Source of the DNA: Eubacteriales bacterium
Lineage (GTDB): Bacteria; Bacillota; Clostridia; Lachnospirales; Lachnospiraceae
Assembly: GCA_030524715.1 (NCBI GenBank)
Contig: JAUNGB010000047.1
Coordinates: 1-40,178 of the forward strand
Direction of reading: 5' to 3'
Length of the DNA: 40,178 nucleotides
Shown here: positions 15,955-24,530 of the stretch, one piece after another
Layout: the number at the start of each line of letters is the position of its first letter
Position numbering within the stretch: the first letter of the stretch is position 1
Made by a program: the position numbers and the translations under genes
Notes under the pieces: generated by a model
What the model saw: the letters and a program-made list of their open reading frames with translations, nothing else
Told to the model about the DNA's origin: nothing
Database searches by the model: none

Positions 15955-16223
15955 ATGAATTTACCAATTTCTGTCACTCAGAGTGACTTATTAGAAGTAT
16001 TACTGAATGTTGCTCCCGTCAGACCGGTTTTTATCTGGGGAGCGCCCGGAATCGGAAAATCTGCTCTGGTGGAGCAGTTTGCGGAGGAAGTAGGACTGCC
16101 TTGTGTTTCTTTGCTTGGAATATTGAAAATGATCTGTTTATTCATCATGAGCATGCGTATCTCCTTCCTAAAGGAAGTAAATTGCCGTTTCGCCCAAAAG
16201 GAAAGGTGTTTTATTTCGAATAG
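15955..16223 (+). pseudogene. chimeric remnant: MoxR-type AAA+ ATPase N terminus joined out of frame to another gene's 3' end
   Basis: From 15955 the frame reads as the N terminus of a MoxR ATPase, including the Walker A sequence GAPGIGKSALVEQF, up to VSLLG near 16110. It then loses similarity and continues as unrelated residues to 16305. In a different frame, from about 16113 to the TAG at 16221-16223, there is a natural-looking C-terminal segment (WNIENDLFIHHEHAYLLPKG, then SKLPFRPKGKVFYFE). The simplest reading is an internal deletion that removed most of the ATPase and the start of a downstream gene. MoxR/VWA gene pairs are known companions of RtcB. Confidence 0.7.
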
Positions 16224-16253
16224 TAAATTTAGAGTTCTTCACAATTCCGTTGC

Positions 16254-16282
16254 TTTACAACCCTTTCAATGTATGCTAGAGT
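16254..16282 (+). promoter_or_regulatory. possible promoter upstream of the ribokinase gene
   Basis: TTTACA (16254-16259), 17 nt, TAGAGT (16277-16282). TTGCTT at 16250 with TATGCT at 16272 is an alternative pairing. Neither is strong. Confidence 0.3.
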
Positions 16283-16321
16283 GTAATTATATCAGATGGA
16301 TCTAAAAATCCTACGGATTTT

Positions 16322-16422
16322 CAGATGTTTTTAGAAGGCTTCAGATATTATTTAGAAGATTTTAGATTTTTTAGAAGGTTTCAGATTTTTTAGAAAGCTA
16401 TCAGGTGATTTTTAGAAGGAGG
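16322..16422 (+). repeat. five tandem degenerate repeats of about 20 nt ending in the ribosome site
   Basis: Units begin near 16322, 16342, 16364, 16382 and 16402, each close to CAGATTTTTTAGAAGG followed by two to four bases. The last unit ends in TTAGAAGGAGG, which is the Shine-Dalgarno sequence of the kinase gene. It is AT-rich. A more degraded sixth unit may precede it. Confidence 0.7.
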
Positions 16423-16430
16423 TGCCAGTA

Positions 16431-17303
16431 GTGAAGGTGTTAAATTTTGGTTCTTTAAATCTTGATTATGTGTATCAGGTAGAGCATATTGTGATCCCGG
16501 GGGAGACGCAGGCTGCCAGAAGCCGCAATACTTTTTGCGGCGGCAAGGGACTCAACCAGTCCATTGCTCTTGCAAAGGCAGGAGTTCCGGTTTATCATGC
16601 CGGGATGGTCGGGGAGGACGGCGATCCGCTGATCAGCGCCTGCAGGGAAAACGGCGTGAAAACGGAGTTTATCAGACAGATCCCCGGTCCATGCGGACAT
16701 ACGGTCATTCAGGTGGATGAGAACGGGCAGAACTGCATTCTTTTATTCGGGGGCGCTAACAGAAGCATTACAAGGGAGTTTGTGGATACGGTTCTGGATT
16801 CCTTTGAAAGAGGGGACATCCTGCTTTTGCAGAATGAAATAAATGAGTTGGATTATATTATTGACGCCGCCTATGAAAAGGGAATGATGATCATTCTGAA
16901 TCCGTCTCCCTATGATGGGGCGCTGAAGGCATGTGATCTGTCGAAAGTAAGCCTCTTTCTTGTAAATGAGATCGAGGGCTGGCAGATTACCGGGGAGAAG
17001 GAACCGGATAAGATTCTTGACAAGATAAAAAGCCTGTATCCCCATGCAAAGATCGTTCTTACCCTGGGCGGGGAAGGCTCCGTTTATCAGGATGAGACAG
17101 GGGTTTACCGGCAGGGGATTTTTAAAGTAAAGGCGGTGGATACAACGGCCGCGGGAGATACCTTTACAGGATATTTCATTTCTTCTATTCTGGACGGAAT
17201 GCCGCCACAGCAGGGACTGGAGCTTGCGGCAAAGGCGTCTGCCATCGCCGTTTCCAGAGCAGGCGCGTCGGCTTCCATTCCTCTTCGGGAGGAAGTGAAA
17301 TGA
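16431..17303 (+). CDS. rbsK: ribokinase-family (PfkB) sugar kinase
   Basis: Encodes 290 residues from the GTG at 16431, which spaces correctly (8 nt) from AGGAGG; a GTG at 16422 overlaps that site. PfkB signatures are present: NFGSLNLDYVYQV near the start, CGGKGLNQS (ribokinase GGKGxNQ), an NPSPY/NEIEG block, and the catalytic DTTAAGDTFTGYF motif with its Asp base and anion hole. It is most like ribokinase, which phosphorylates D-ribose at O5 with ATP. No ribose transporter is adjacent, so another sugar or nucleoside is possible. It ends 10 nt before the next promoter. Confidence 0.85.
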   Translation: MKVLNFGSLNLDYVYQVEHIVIPGETQAARSRNTFCGGKGLNQSIALAKAGVPVYHAGMVGEDGDPLISACRENGVKTEFIRQIPGPCGHTVIQVDENGQNCILLFGGANRSITREFVDTVLDSFERGDILLLQNEINELDYIIDAAYEKGMMIILNPSPYDGALKACDLSKVSLFLVNEIEGWQITGEKEPDKILDKIKSLYPHAKIVLTLGGEGSVYQDETGVYRQGIFKVKAVDTTAAGDTFTGYFISSILDGMPPQQGLELAAKASAIAVSRAGASASIPLREEVK

Positions 17304-17313
17304 TATCAATTTC

Positions 17314-17342
17314 TTGCACCCCTTTTGTTTCTGGTGTATAAT
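17314..17342 (+). promoter_or_regulatory. sigma-A promoter of the DUF5717 unit
   Basis: TTGCAC (17314-17319), exactly 17 nt, perfect TATAAT (17337-17342). The predicted start is near 17349. This rules out the longer reading of the downstream gene, whose extension would begin inside the -35 box. Confidence 0.8.
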
Positions 17343-17385
17343 AAGTACCACGAAAGAGCATGATGATACGATAAGGGGACCTACT

Positions 17386-20300
17386 TTGAAAAAGAAGATA
17401 GAACAATTACTAACAGGAAAATTTGAATACGACCACCCGACCCTGCTGTTTTCCGAGGATAATCTGGCAATTACTCTGAAAGCAGGACAGACGGCCCGCG
17501 GCGAGCTTCATATCGGCACAGACCCGAATATCCGTATCCGCGGATATATTACTTCTTCCAGCCGCAGGCTTGTACCCGGGCTTGAGAAATTCTCAGGAAG
17601 CAGCATTTGCCTTCCCTACGGAGCCGACGGTATCGGAATGAAACCGGGGGAAGCCTGCAGGGGATGGCTGTGCTTTACCACAAATATAGGGGAATATAAG
17701 ATCCCGTTTACCATACAGACAGAAAAGGATCAGATCAAGACCTCCACAAGCGAGATCAACAGTCTGGAAGAATTCCGGGAGATCGCCAGAACGGATTTCC
17801 GCGAGGCTTACCAGCTTTTTATAAATGAACGTTTCCCGGCGCTCCTTTCAGATGCGGATTATAAAGAAAAAGCTCTTTTTGCGGGCTTTTCCCGAAATCC
17901 GGTCACTTACCAGAATCTGGAAGAATTTTTTATCGGGATGAATATGAAGGAACAGGTCACGGTATCCTTAAGAAGACCCGGCGCGGAGTTTTATGAGGTA
18001 TGTCAGACGCGGAAGGAATCCTTTTCTATACAGCGCAGCGGCTGGGGGCATATCCGGCTGGATATTGAAACCAGGGGAGGCTTTCTTGAGGTTGGCAGGC
18101 GCGTAGTGACGGAAGAGGATTTTATCGGCAGCAGCTATGAGGTTGAGTACGTGATTCATAAGGATAAGCTTGGAAACGGAAACCAGCTTGGGGAGATCGT
18201 GGTGAAAAGCCCTTACCAGGAGCTGACGTATAAGATTCTGGCGTCGAAGGGCTCCGGAATCAAAATAAACCGGAATATCGGGGAGAAGCGCCATAAGCTT
18301 GCCCTGTTTCAGGATTTTCTGGAATACCGCAGCGGTAAAATGGAATTTAAGACCTGGATAGGCAGCAGCCATTTTACCCTGAACCAGCTTCGGGAATCAG
18401 GATTTGCTTACCCGGAATACCAGATGTACGAGGCATATCTTCTCTATCTGGAGGGCGACGGCGAGGCGGCCAAAGAAATCCTGCGGCAGTATCAGGACAA
18501 ATCCTATTCCAAGGACGATCTGGAATTTGCCGGACTATATTTATTTCTTTGTACACTGACCGGGCTTTATTCGGATAAGGCTCAGGCATTGCGGCGCGTC
18601 CAGAATTTTTATATGCAGAAGGAGGACAGCTTTCTTTTATTCTGGATCCTGCTGCAGATGGACAGCGGCTATTCCGACAGTTTGTCCCAGGCTGTTTTTA
18701 TGATGGAAGAGCAGTTTGACAGGGGCTGCAGAAGTCCGCTTTTATATCTGGAGGCGTGGCACAGTATTTGTAAGGATATGTCGCTGCTTCACAGACTCAG
18801 CCGCTTTTGGATACAGGTATTTCTGTATGCGGGGAAGAACGGGCTTCTGACGGAAGAACTTGTTATGCGGCTTTCTTATCTGTCCGGCTACGAAAAGAAC
18901 TTTAACCGCAGTCTTTACCGTGCCCTGTCCATGGGCTATGAGGCGTTTCCCTCTGACGATACGCTGGAAGCGATCTGCAAATATATCATGAAAGGCAATC
19001 CAAGAAAAAGCGAGTATTTTTCCTGGTTTTCTCTGGCGGTAGATCATGGCCTGCGGCTTACGAGGCTTTATGAGTATTATGTGGAAACAATGGACACCTC
19101 CTACCAGAGAGAACTGCCAAAGCCTCTTCTGATGTATTTTACTTATAATGACAATACCCTTGGAGACGCCAAAAAAGCCTTTGTCTATGCAAGTATCGTA
19201 GGACATAAGGCGCAGGAACCGCAGGTTTATGAGAACTATAAAGAAAATATGCGTACCTTTGCCGCCCATAAGCTTTATGAGGGGCGGATGAACGAAAGCT
19301 ATGCGGCGTTATATCAGGAATTTTTCGGCAGTCCCAGGGATGAACGGGAAGCCCGGATGCTGGCCGGGAAGATGTTTACCTGCCGTTTGTACTGCGACGA
19401 CAAAAAAATCCGGCAGGTAATTGTCTGCCACAGTCAGATGGAAAGAGAAGAAATCTATCCGTGTGTGCAGGGAATCGCTTATCCCCGGATCTACACAGAG
19501 GATGCGGTGATTCTGTTTCAGGATGATAAGCAGCGCCGGTATGCGTCGACAGTGGCTTATAACATCAGCCGCCTTATGGACGAGCGGGAAATGCTTCCAA
19601 GGGTAATGGCTTACGGCGTTCAGGAACCGGGGCTCCTGCTCCATTACTGTGAAAATACGGCGCTTTGCCGTGAAAATCTGGAGGTCTTCCAGATGCTTGT
19701 GAAGTCCGATGCTTTTACGGAAGCCTACAAGCGATCCGTGCGCAAAAAAATTCTGGATTATTATGCAGGGCACGTTCACGGGGAAGATCTGGATGATTAC
19801 CTTAAAAATATGGACTACCGTAAATATGCGCAGGTAGACAGGAAGACTCTTCTGGAGGTACTGATCTCCAGACGTTTGTTTTCTCAGGCGCTGAGCCTGA
19901 TCGAGGAATTTGGCTATGAGGGTGTGGATCTGAGCAGCCTGCTGAAGCTTACCAGCCGTATGATCATTAAAAGTGAGATGGCGGAGGACGAGGAGCTTCT
20001 TGCCCTTGCCTCGGAGGTTTACCGGGCAGGGAAGTATGATGAGGTGATCCTGCATTATCTGATGGAATATCGTGTGGGCCCCATGGATGAGCTGCTTTCC
20101 ATCTGGAAAAGCGCCAGAGGCTTTGACATGGATACCTATGATCTGGAGGAAAAGATTCTGGAGCTTTTGATGTTTGCTGACGATTTCCGCAAGGAAGGGG
20201 AAAGCGTCCTTCAGGCGTATGTGAAGCAGTCGGGTAAGGAACGGCTCATCGGCGCGTATCTTACGCAGGCTTCTTATGGGGTCTTTGTGAAGGAATATAC

Positions 20301-20919
20301 CATGAGCAGCTTTATCCGGGAGTGTCTGGAAAATGCATATGAGCGTAAATGGCCGGTGAACCGGGTCTGCTGGATGGCGCTTTTGAAGGTAATGTCAAAG
20401 GACCGGATCACAGAGGGCAGGTATCTGGAGATGGAACGGGAGCTTTTGAAGGAGTGCACAAAGGATGGGATGGCATTTGCCTTCTTCCGAAGGCTTCCCT
20501 CTAATCTGCTGAGCCCGTATCAGTTGGACGATAAGACTTATGTGGAATACCATACTCACCCGGATGCAAAGGTGACTCTGTTTTATGCCCTTGATACCGG
20601 CCTTGGCATTGAGCCGGAGTATAAGAGCGAGCCCCTCCGGAATGTCTATGAGGGGATTTTCACAAAGACGTTTACACTGTTTTACGGGGAAACCCTGCGC
20701 TACTATTTCAGTGTGGAAAAAGACGGCAGGACGACACGTACAACAGAGCGTGTTGTTACGATGAATAAAATAGAAGAAACTCCTATGAGCAAGTACCAGC
20801 TTCTGAACCAGATCCTTTCTGACCGAAGGTTGGATAAGGATCAGGAGGTTGTAAAGGGCTTAAAAGAGTATCTTCGTCAGGAGCAGTTTGTTAAGGAAAT
20901 GTTTGCGATCATGAAGTAA
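17386..20919 (+). CDS. DUF5717-family large protein
   Basis: 1177 residues from a TTG at 17386, preceded by AAGGGGA. An upstream in-frame extension would begin within the promoter, so TTG is favoured. The N-terminal 270 residues look beta-rich, like paired carbohydrate-binding or immunoglobulin-like modules. The remainder is a long alpha-helical solenoid with repeated Tyr/Leu/Glu helices and no catalytic motif; the last 120 residues return to strands (VTLFYALDTGLG). No signal peptide or transmembrane helix. I recall this as DUF5717, a Lachnospiraceae protein encoded next to an Hsp70-like DUF5716 protein, which is the case here. It is probably a large scaffold or chaperone client-binding protein. 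Confidence 0.78.
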   Translation: MKKKIEQLLTGKFEYDHPTLLFSEDNLAITLKAGQTARGELHIGTDPNIRIRGYITSSSRRLVPGLEKFSGSSICLPYGADGIGMKPGEACRGWLCFTTNIGEYKIPFTIQTEKDQIKTSTSEINSLEEFREIARTDFREAYQLFINERFPALLSDADYKEKALFAGFSRNPVTYQNLEEFFIGMNMKEQVTVSLRRPGAEFYEVCQTRKESFSIQRSGWGHIRLDIETRGGFLEVGRRVVTEEDFIGSSYEVEYVIHKDKLGNGNQLGEIVVKSPYQELTYKILASKGSGIKINRNIGEKRHKLALFQDFLEYRSGKMEFKTWIGSSHFTLNQLRESGFAYPEYQMYEAYLLYLEGDGEAAKEILRQYQDKSYSKDDLEFAGLYLFLCTLTGLYSDKAQALRRVQNFYMQKEDSFLLFWILLQMDSGYSDSLSQAVFMMEEQFDRGCRSPLLYLEAWHSICKDMSLLHRLSRFWIQVFLYAGKNGLLTEELVMRLSYLSGYEKNFNRSLYRALSMGYEAFPSDDTLEAICKYIMKGNPRKSEYFSWFSLAVDHGLRLTRLYEYYVETMDTSYQRELPKPLLMYFTYNDNTLGDAKKAFVYASIVGHKAQEPQVYENYKENMRTFAAHKLYEGRMNESYAALYQEFFGSPRDEREARMLAGKMFTCRLYCDDKKIRQVIVCHSQMEREEIYPCVQGIAYPRIYTEDAVILFQDDKQRRYASTVAYNISRLMDEREMLPRVMAYGVQEPGLLLHYCENTALCRENLEVFQMLVKSDAFTEAYKRSVRKKILDYYAGHVHGEDLDDYLKNMDYRKYAQVDRKTLLEVLISRRLFSQALSLIEEFGYEGVDLSSLLKLTSRMIIKSEMAEDEELLALASEVYRAGKYDEVILHYLMEYRVGPMDELLSIWKSARGFDMDTYDLEEKILELLMFADDFRKEGESVLQAYVKQSGKERLIGAYLTQASYGVFVKEYTMSSFIRECLENAYERKWPVNRVCWMALLKVMSKDRITEGRYLEMERELLKECTKDGMAFAFFRRLPSNLLSPYQLDDKTYVEYHTHPDAKVTLFYALDTGLGIEPEYKSEPLRNVYEGIFTKTFTLFYGETLRYYFSVEKDGRTTRTTERVVTMNKIEETPMSKYQLLNQILSDRRLDKDQEVVKGLKEYLRQEQFVKEMFAIMK

Positions 20920-21066
20920 GAAGAAGTATCATGAAGCAGGACAGAATGCAATGGCATAAAAGAGCATGCAGCGTCATAAAAGACAAGTATTAGCAAAGCA
21001 AAGCAGAACATGAAGTAAGACAGAACATGAAATAAGGCAGAACGTATTGAAGGAAGACGGATTAAT

Positions 21067-22314
21067 ATGAACGAGATTCGTGACTTGATGATTGGAATTG
21101 ATTTTGGAAAGGATTACTCCCAAATCTGTTATTATGACCGTAAGGCGGAGGAACCCCGCTCTGTGACCATGAAGGTGGGGAGCGCCCAGTATGAGGCTCC
21201 CACCTGTCTGTGCAGGAGAGAAGGGCAGGACGACTACTGCGTAGGGCTGGAGGCGGAATATTTTGCACAGCAAATGGGCGGTGTGCTTGTGGACGGCCTG
21301 TATGGGATTTCCGCTTCCAAAGAACCTGTACAGGTTGCGGGAGAACAGAAGGAACCCTGTGAGCTGCTGGCATATTTTTTTAAGGGGCTTTTGAAATTTC
21401 TGGGGATCACGGATATTGTGAAATATACCAAATGTCTGGTGATTACCGTCCCGGAGCTTGGCGGCGTTCAGGTGGAGAATTTACAGAAGGCATGCGCCCT
21501 GATGGGATTTCCCAAGGAAAAGTGTATGCTGCAGGATTATGCGGAAAGCTTCTATTATTATGTGCTTACCCAGAAAAGAGAGACCTGGAACCGTAATGTC
21601 GCCTGGTATGCGTTTACCCCTGACGGCGTAACCTTCCGGAAGCTGACCATGAATTCCGGTACAAGGCCGGTTCTGGTGCGGCTGGAGCCTGCCGTTTCTT
21701 CAGAACTCAGCGCGGAGCCAATGGTCCGGGATGAGGATTTCTGCAGATTTATCCAGAAAACCCTTGGGACGGATTTATATTCCAGTATTCAGATGACAGG
21801 AGAGGGCTTTGACCAGGAATGGGCAAAGCATTCTGTAAAATTGCTCTGCTACCAGAAGCGGAAGGTCTTTTTTGGAAACAATCTGTTTGCCAAGGGAGCC
21901 TGCGCCGCCGGCGTGGAACGGCTGGAAAATAAAAAACTGAAGGGATACCGTTATTTCAGCGACTCGCTTGTTATGTCGGATGTGGGCATGGATATGAGAG
22001 TGATGGGTTCTCCTACCTATTATCCGCTTATTGAGGCCGGAAACAACTGGTATGAGTGCAGGGCATACTGTGAATTTATCCTTGACAATACACGGGAGCT
22101 TGTGTTTATTATCAGCACCTTTGGGGAGCAGGAGAAAAAGCGTATGGTCATGAAGCTGCCGGGGCTTCCGGAACGTCCCAACAAGACCACAAGGCTGTCT
22201 TTAAGCCTGCAGTACCTGTCTCCGAAGGAATGCAGCATAACGGTGAAGGATCTGGGCTTCGGAGAGATGTTTCCCTCAAGCGGGAAAGTATGGACAGAAT
22301 CGGCGCAATGGTAA
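21067..22314 (+). CDS. DUF5716-family Hsp70/actin-like protein
   Basis: Encodes 415 residues with GAAGGAAG before the ATG. Residues 8-22 (LMIGIDFGKDYSQIC) match the phosphate-1 motif of the Hsp70/actin ATPase fold, and VITVPELGG near 120 fits the connect region. The C-terminal half is beta-rich and lacks a clear substrate-binding domain, so this is a divergent actin-like ATPase and not DnaK. It is 147 nt after DUF5717 in a gap with repeated CAGAACATGAAG-like short words, and 14 nt before the TPR gene, so the three form one unit. Nucleotide binding is inferred. Confidence 0.8.
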   Translation: MNEIRDLMIGIDFGKDYSQICYYDRKAEEPRSVTMKVGSAQYEAPTCLCRREGQDDYCVGLEAEYFAQQMGGVLVDGLYGISASKEPVQVAGEQKEPCELLAYFFKGLLKFLGITDIVKYTKCLVITVPELGGVQVENLQKACALMGFPKEKCMLQDYAESFYYYVLTQKRETWNRNVAWYAFTPDGVTFRKLTMNSGTRPVLVRLEPAVSSELSAEPMVRDEDFCRFIQKTLGTDLYSSIQMTGEGFDQEWAKHSVKLLCYQKRKVFFGNNLFAKGACAAGVERLENKKLKGYRYFSDSLVMSDVGMDMRVMGSPTYYPLIEAGNNWYECRAYCEFILDNTRELVFIISTFGEQEKKRMVMKLPGLPERPNKTTRLSLSLQYLSPKECSITVKDLGFGEMFPSSGKVWTESAQW

Positions 22315-22328
22315 AGGAGGGAGACTGA

Positions 22329-23111
22329 ATGGGCGGTTATATTTTATGTCAGACAAAAAAAGCAGAGGTTCCCTATTTTATCGAAAATATCAGCACGAAT
22401 ATTTATTCACTGGAGGAGCTTTGCTATTATCTGTATCATAATCTTTATCTGGTGGATAAAACGATCATTAACGAAAATCTGTGCAATTGGATCCAAAAGG
22501 AACTGGATTTACCCAAGCTGGCGGCGAAACTCCGCCCCTGCGTAGGCAAGTTCGCCAGCGCGGAGGATATCCTGTATCCTGTTTTTAAAGAGATCAATTA
22601 TCTTACCTACGAGGAATTAAAGGCTTTGAATATGCAGATCCAGAAGCTGGATTCCGAGCCGGTGCCGGTAAGGGAGAAGCATAAAGGGGATTCTCTGGTG
22701 GAAAACGGCATGTATGTCAATGCCATCCACGTTTATGAGAAGCTGTTGGAGCGGGAGGATCTGAAAGACGCAGGAGCAGAGCTGGCAGGAGAGGTCTGGT
22801 ATAATCTGGGTTGCGCGTATAGCTATCTGTTCCAGATGGAAAAGGCACTGGAGTGCTTTTGGAAAGCCTGTGAGAACGGCGGGGGCAGGGAGGCTTTGAA
22901 GACTTACCTGATCTGCTATTTTACCATCCATACCCAGGAGGAATACGAAAACAGGATAAAGGAGCTTGGCGTGGAGAAGGAGCTTGCAGACGAAGTGCAT
23001 GAAACCCTGGTGAAATTTACGAAAGTCCCCAGGCAGGAGGTTGAACCTCAGAGAATCGACGCCATGATAGAGGAATTTATGAAGGAATACCACAGAAGCA
23101 CAGGCTCGTGA
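22329..23111 (+). CDS. TPR-containing partner of the DUF5716/DUF5717 unit
   Basis: Encodes 260 residues with AAAGGAGGGAG upstream. The N-terminal 110 residues (YILCQTKKAEVPYFIENIS) are of unknown fold. Residues 120-190 form TPR-like helical pairs (GDSLVENGMYVNAIHVYEKLL; WYNLGCAYSYLFQMEKALECF). The C terminus is a charged helix. TPRs usually bind partner proteins, here presumably the adjacent Hsp70-like ATPase or the solenoid protein. The stop codon lies within a terminator hairpin. Confidence 0.78.
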   Translation: MGGYILCQTKKAEVPYFIENISTNIYSLEELCYYLYHNLYLVDKTIINENLCNWIQKELDLPKLAAKLRPCVGKFASAEDILYPVFKEINYLTYEELKALNMQIQKLDSEPVPVREKHKGDSLVENGMYVNAIHVYEKLLEREDLKDAGAELAGEVWYNLGCAYSYLFQMEKALECFWKACENGGGREALKTYLICYFTIHTQEEYENRIKELGVEKELADEVHETLVKFTKVPRQEVEPQRIDAMIEEFMKEYHRSTGS

Positions 23112-23127
23112 GCCTGTGCGCTTTTGT
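23098..23127 (+). terminator. intrinsic terminator overlapping the TPR-gene stop
   Basis: GCACAGGCT pairs perfectly with AGCCTGTGC around a tight CGTG loop and is followed by GCTTTTGTTT. The TGA stop is inside the loop/stem. Confidence 0.85.
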
Positions 23128-23204
23128 TTACTGCGTTTGCGGCGGCAGGTTTTGGCGATATTCGGAAATTTGGCAATGCAGTTTTCAGACTTTTTTATTG
23201 GCTC

Positions 23205-23233
23205 TTGACAGGGGGCATCCCTTATGTTACGAT
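23205..23233 (+). promoter_or_regulatory. promoter of the amino-acid importer, with a long leader
   Basis: TTGACA (23205-23210), 17 nt, TACGAT (23228-23233). It leaves a leader of about 225 nt before 23468. The leader holds a 14-nt near-perfect direct repeat (23247-23260 and 23263-23276, TACGTGNTAGAGTG), the palindrome CCCACAATTTGTGGG near 23307, and several small hairpins. No known riboswitch or T-box is recognised. Confidence 0.65.
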
Positions 23234-23467
23234 ACCTACATACTTTTACGTGGTAGAGTGGCTACGTGCTAGAGTGTACTTGAAAATTGCTTTCTGCAAG
23301 ATGTATCCCACAATTTGTGGGAGATTTGTCACAAATGAGGGAGGCGTAGCGGGCTACGGCGACCGAATGCGGGGCAAATATACCGCAAATTGGGGATGCA
23401 GATTGCGGGAATGAATTTTTAAACACGCTCTCAACAAGAAAACTAATAGAAGAGGAGATACTTTATT

Positions 23468-24397
23468 ATGAAAAAGAGAGTAATCGCTGTCATGATGGCA
23501 GCAATGATGGCTGCCGGAACAGTGTCCGCAGTGAATGTATATGCTGAAGAAGAAGAGAGAAGCACCTTTACCGTAGGTTTTGACGCAGAGTATCCGCCTT
23601 TCGGATATATGGACGACGATGGAGAATATGTGGGCTTTGATCTGGATGTGGCGCAGCTTGTCTGTGATAATCTGGGATGGGAGCTTGTAAAGAAACCGAT
23701 CAACTGGGATTCCAAGGATATGGAGCTGAATTCCGGGAATATCGACTGTATCTGGAACGGATTTACCATCAACGGACGTGAGGATGATTATACATGGTCT
23801 GACCCGTACCTGAATAACGAGCAGGTAATGGTAGTCGCTGCGGATTCCGGTATTGAGAAACTGGCTGACCTGGCAGGCAAGAACGTGGTCGTTCAGGCTG
23901 CTTCCGCTGCATTGGACGCTCTGAACAGCGATGATAACAAGGAACTGACAGAGAGCTTTGGCTCCCTTACAGAGAATCCGGATTACAATACCGCGTTTAT
24001 GAACATCGATTCCGGCGCTGCCGACGCTGTTGCCGTAGATATCGGCGTTGCCAAATATCAGCTTGCACAGAGAGAAGAGGGCAAATATGTCATTCTTGAG
24101 GAGCCTATCCAGAGCGAGCAGTACGGTATCGGATTCGCACTGGGCAACGACGAGCTGAAGGATACCGTATGGGCAGAGGTTATGAAGCTGTATGAAGAAG
24201 GCAAGGTTACAGAACTTGCTGAGAAATACGAAGTGGCAGATATGCTTTGCCTTGGGGAAGAGGATGCAGAGGCAGAAGATGCCGGTACAGAGGAAGCCGA
24301 TGCAGAGGCAGAGGATACTGCAGAAGAGGCTGATGCCGATGCAGAAAGCGCAGAAGACGCTGGCGCAGACGAAGCGGAAGAGACAGAAGCTGAATAA
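23468..24397 (+). CDS. polar amino-acid ABC transporter substrate-binding protein with acidic tail
   Basis: Encodes 309 residues. The N-terminal signal peptide (MKKRVIAVMMAAMMAAG...) ends near VYA-EE and has no lipobox Cys, unlike most Gram-positive binding proteins. The mature part is the bacterial periplasmic-binding-protein type 3 fold for polar amino acids: FTVGFDAEYPPFGY, GFDLDVA, WNGFTINGRED, YGIGFALGNDE. Residues 264-309 form an unstructured tail made only of Glu, Asp, Ala, Gly, Thr and Ser. The gene is the first of three importer genes. Ligand not predictable from sequence; glutamine, cystine, glutamate or histidine are candidates. Confidence 0.88.
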   Translation: MKKRVIAVMMAAMMAAGTVSAVNVYAEEEERSTFTVGFDAEYPPFGYMDDDGEYVGFDLDVAQLVCDNLGWELVKKPINWDSKDMELNSGNIDCIWNGFTINGREDDYTWSDPYLNNEQVMVVAADSGIEKLADLAGKNVVVQAASAALDALNSDDNKELTESFGSLTENPDYNTAFMNIDSGAADAVAVDIGVAKYQLAQREEGKYVILEEPIQSEQYGIGFALGNDELKDTVWAEVMKLYEEGKVTELAEKYEVADMLCLGEEDAEAEDAGTEEADAEAEDTAEEADADAESAEDAGADEAEETEAE

Positions 24398-24438
24398 GCG
24401 GCAGTGCTTCAGATAACAGAAATCGTTACTGTTCATAC

Positions 24439-24471
24439 ATACGGTGTAAACAGTAACCAGAAATCCATTAA
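24439..24471 (+). repeat. hairpin between binding protein and permease genes
   Basis: GTTACTGTT and AACAGTAAC form a 9-bp stem with a loop of about 15 nt just before a second hairpin. Coordinates are approximate. It probably protects or limits the 3' end of the binding-protein mRNA. Confidence 0.45.
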
Positions 24472-24482
24472 AATAGAGAAAC

Positions 24483-24515
24483 AGAGGGTACGTTATGCAC
24501 CCTCTTTTCTTACTG
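24483..24515 (+). terminator. partial terminator inside the importer operon
   Basis: AGAGGGT pairs with ACCCTCT across a 9-nt loop and is followed by TTTCTT, 15 nt before the permease start. Such a site would make the binding protein more abundant than the membrane components. Confidence 0.6.
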
Positions 24516-24530
24516 TATAGGAGAGAAAGC

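Noticed and set aside
16322-16422. CRISPR-like array
   Set aside because: The units are only about 20 nt, degenerate and directly adjacent with no spacers, and no cas genes are present.
17314-17385. 24-codon N-terminal extension of the DUF5717 protein
   Set aside because: It would begin inside the -35 box of a consensus promoter and has no ribosome site. The TTG at 17386 fits better.
19309-20055. Long open frame on the minus strand opposite the DUF5717 gene
   Set aside because: It lacks a ribosome site, is antisense to a firmly coding gene, and reads as low-complexity His/Lys/Leu-rich translation typical of a shadow frame.
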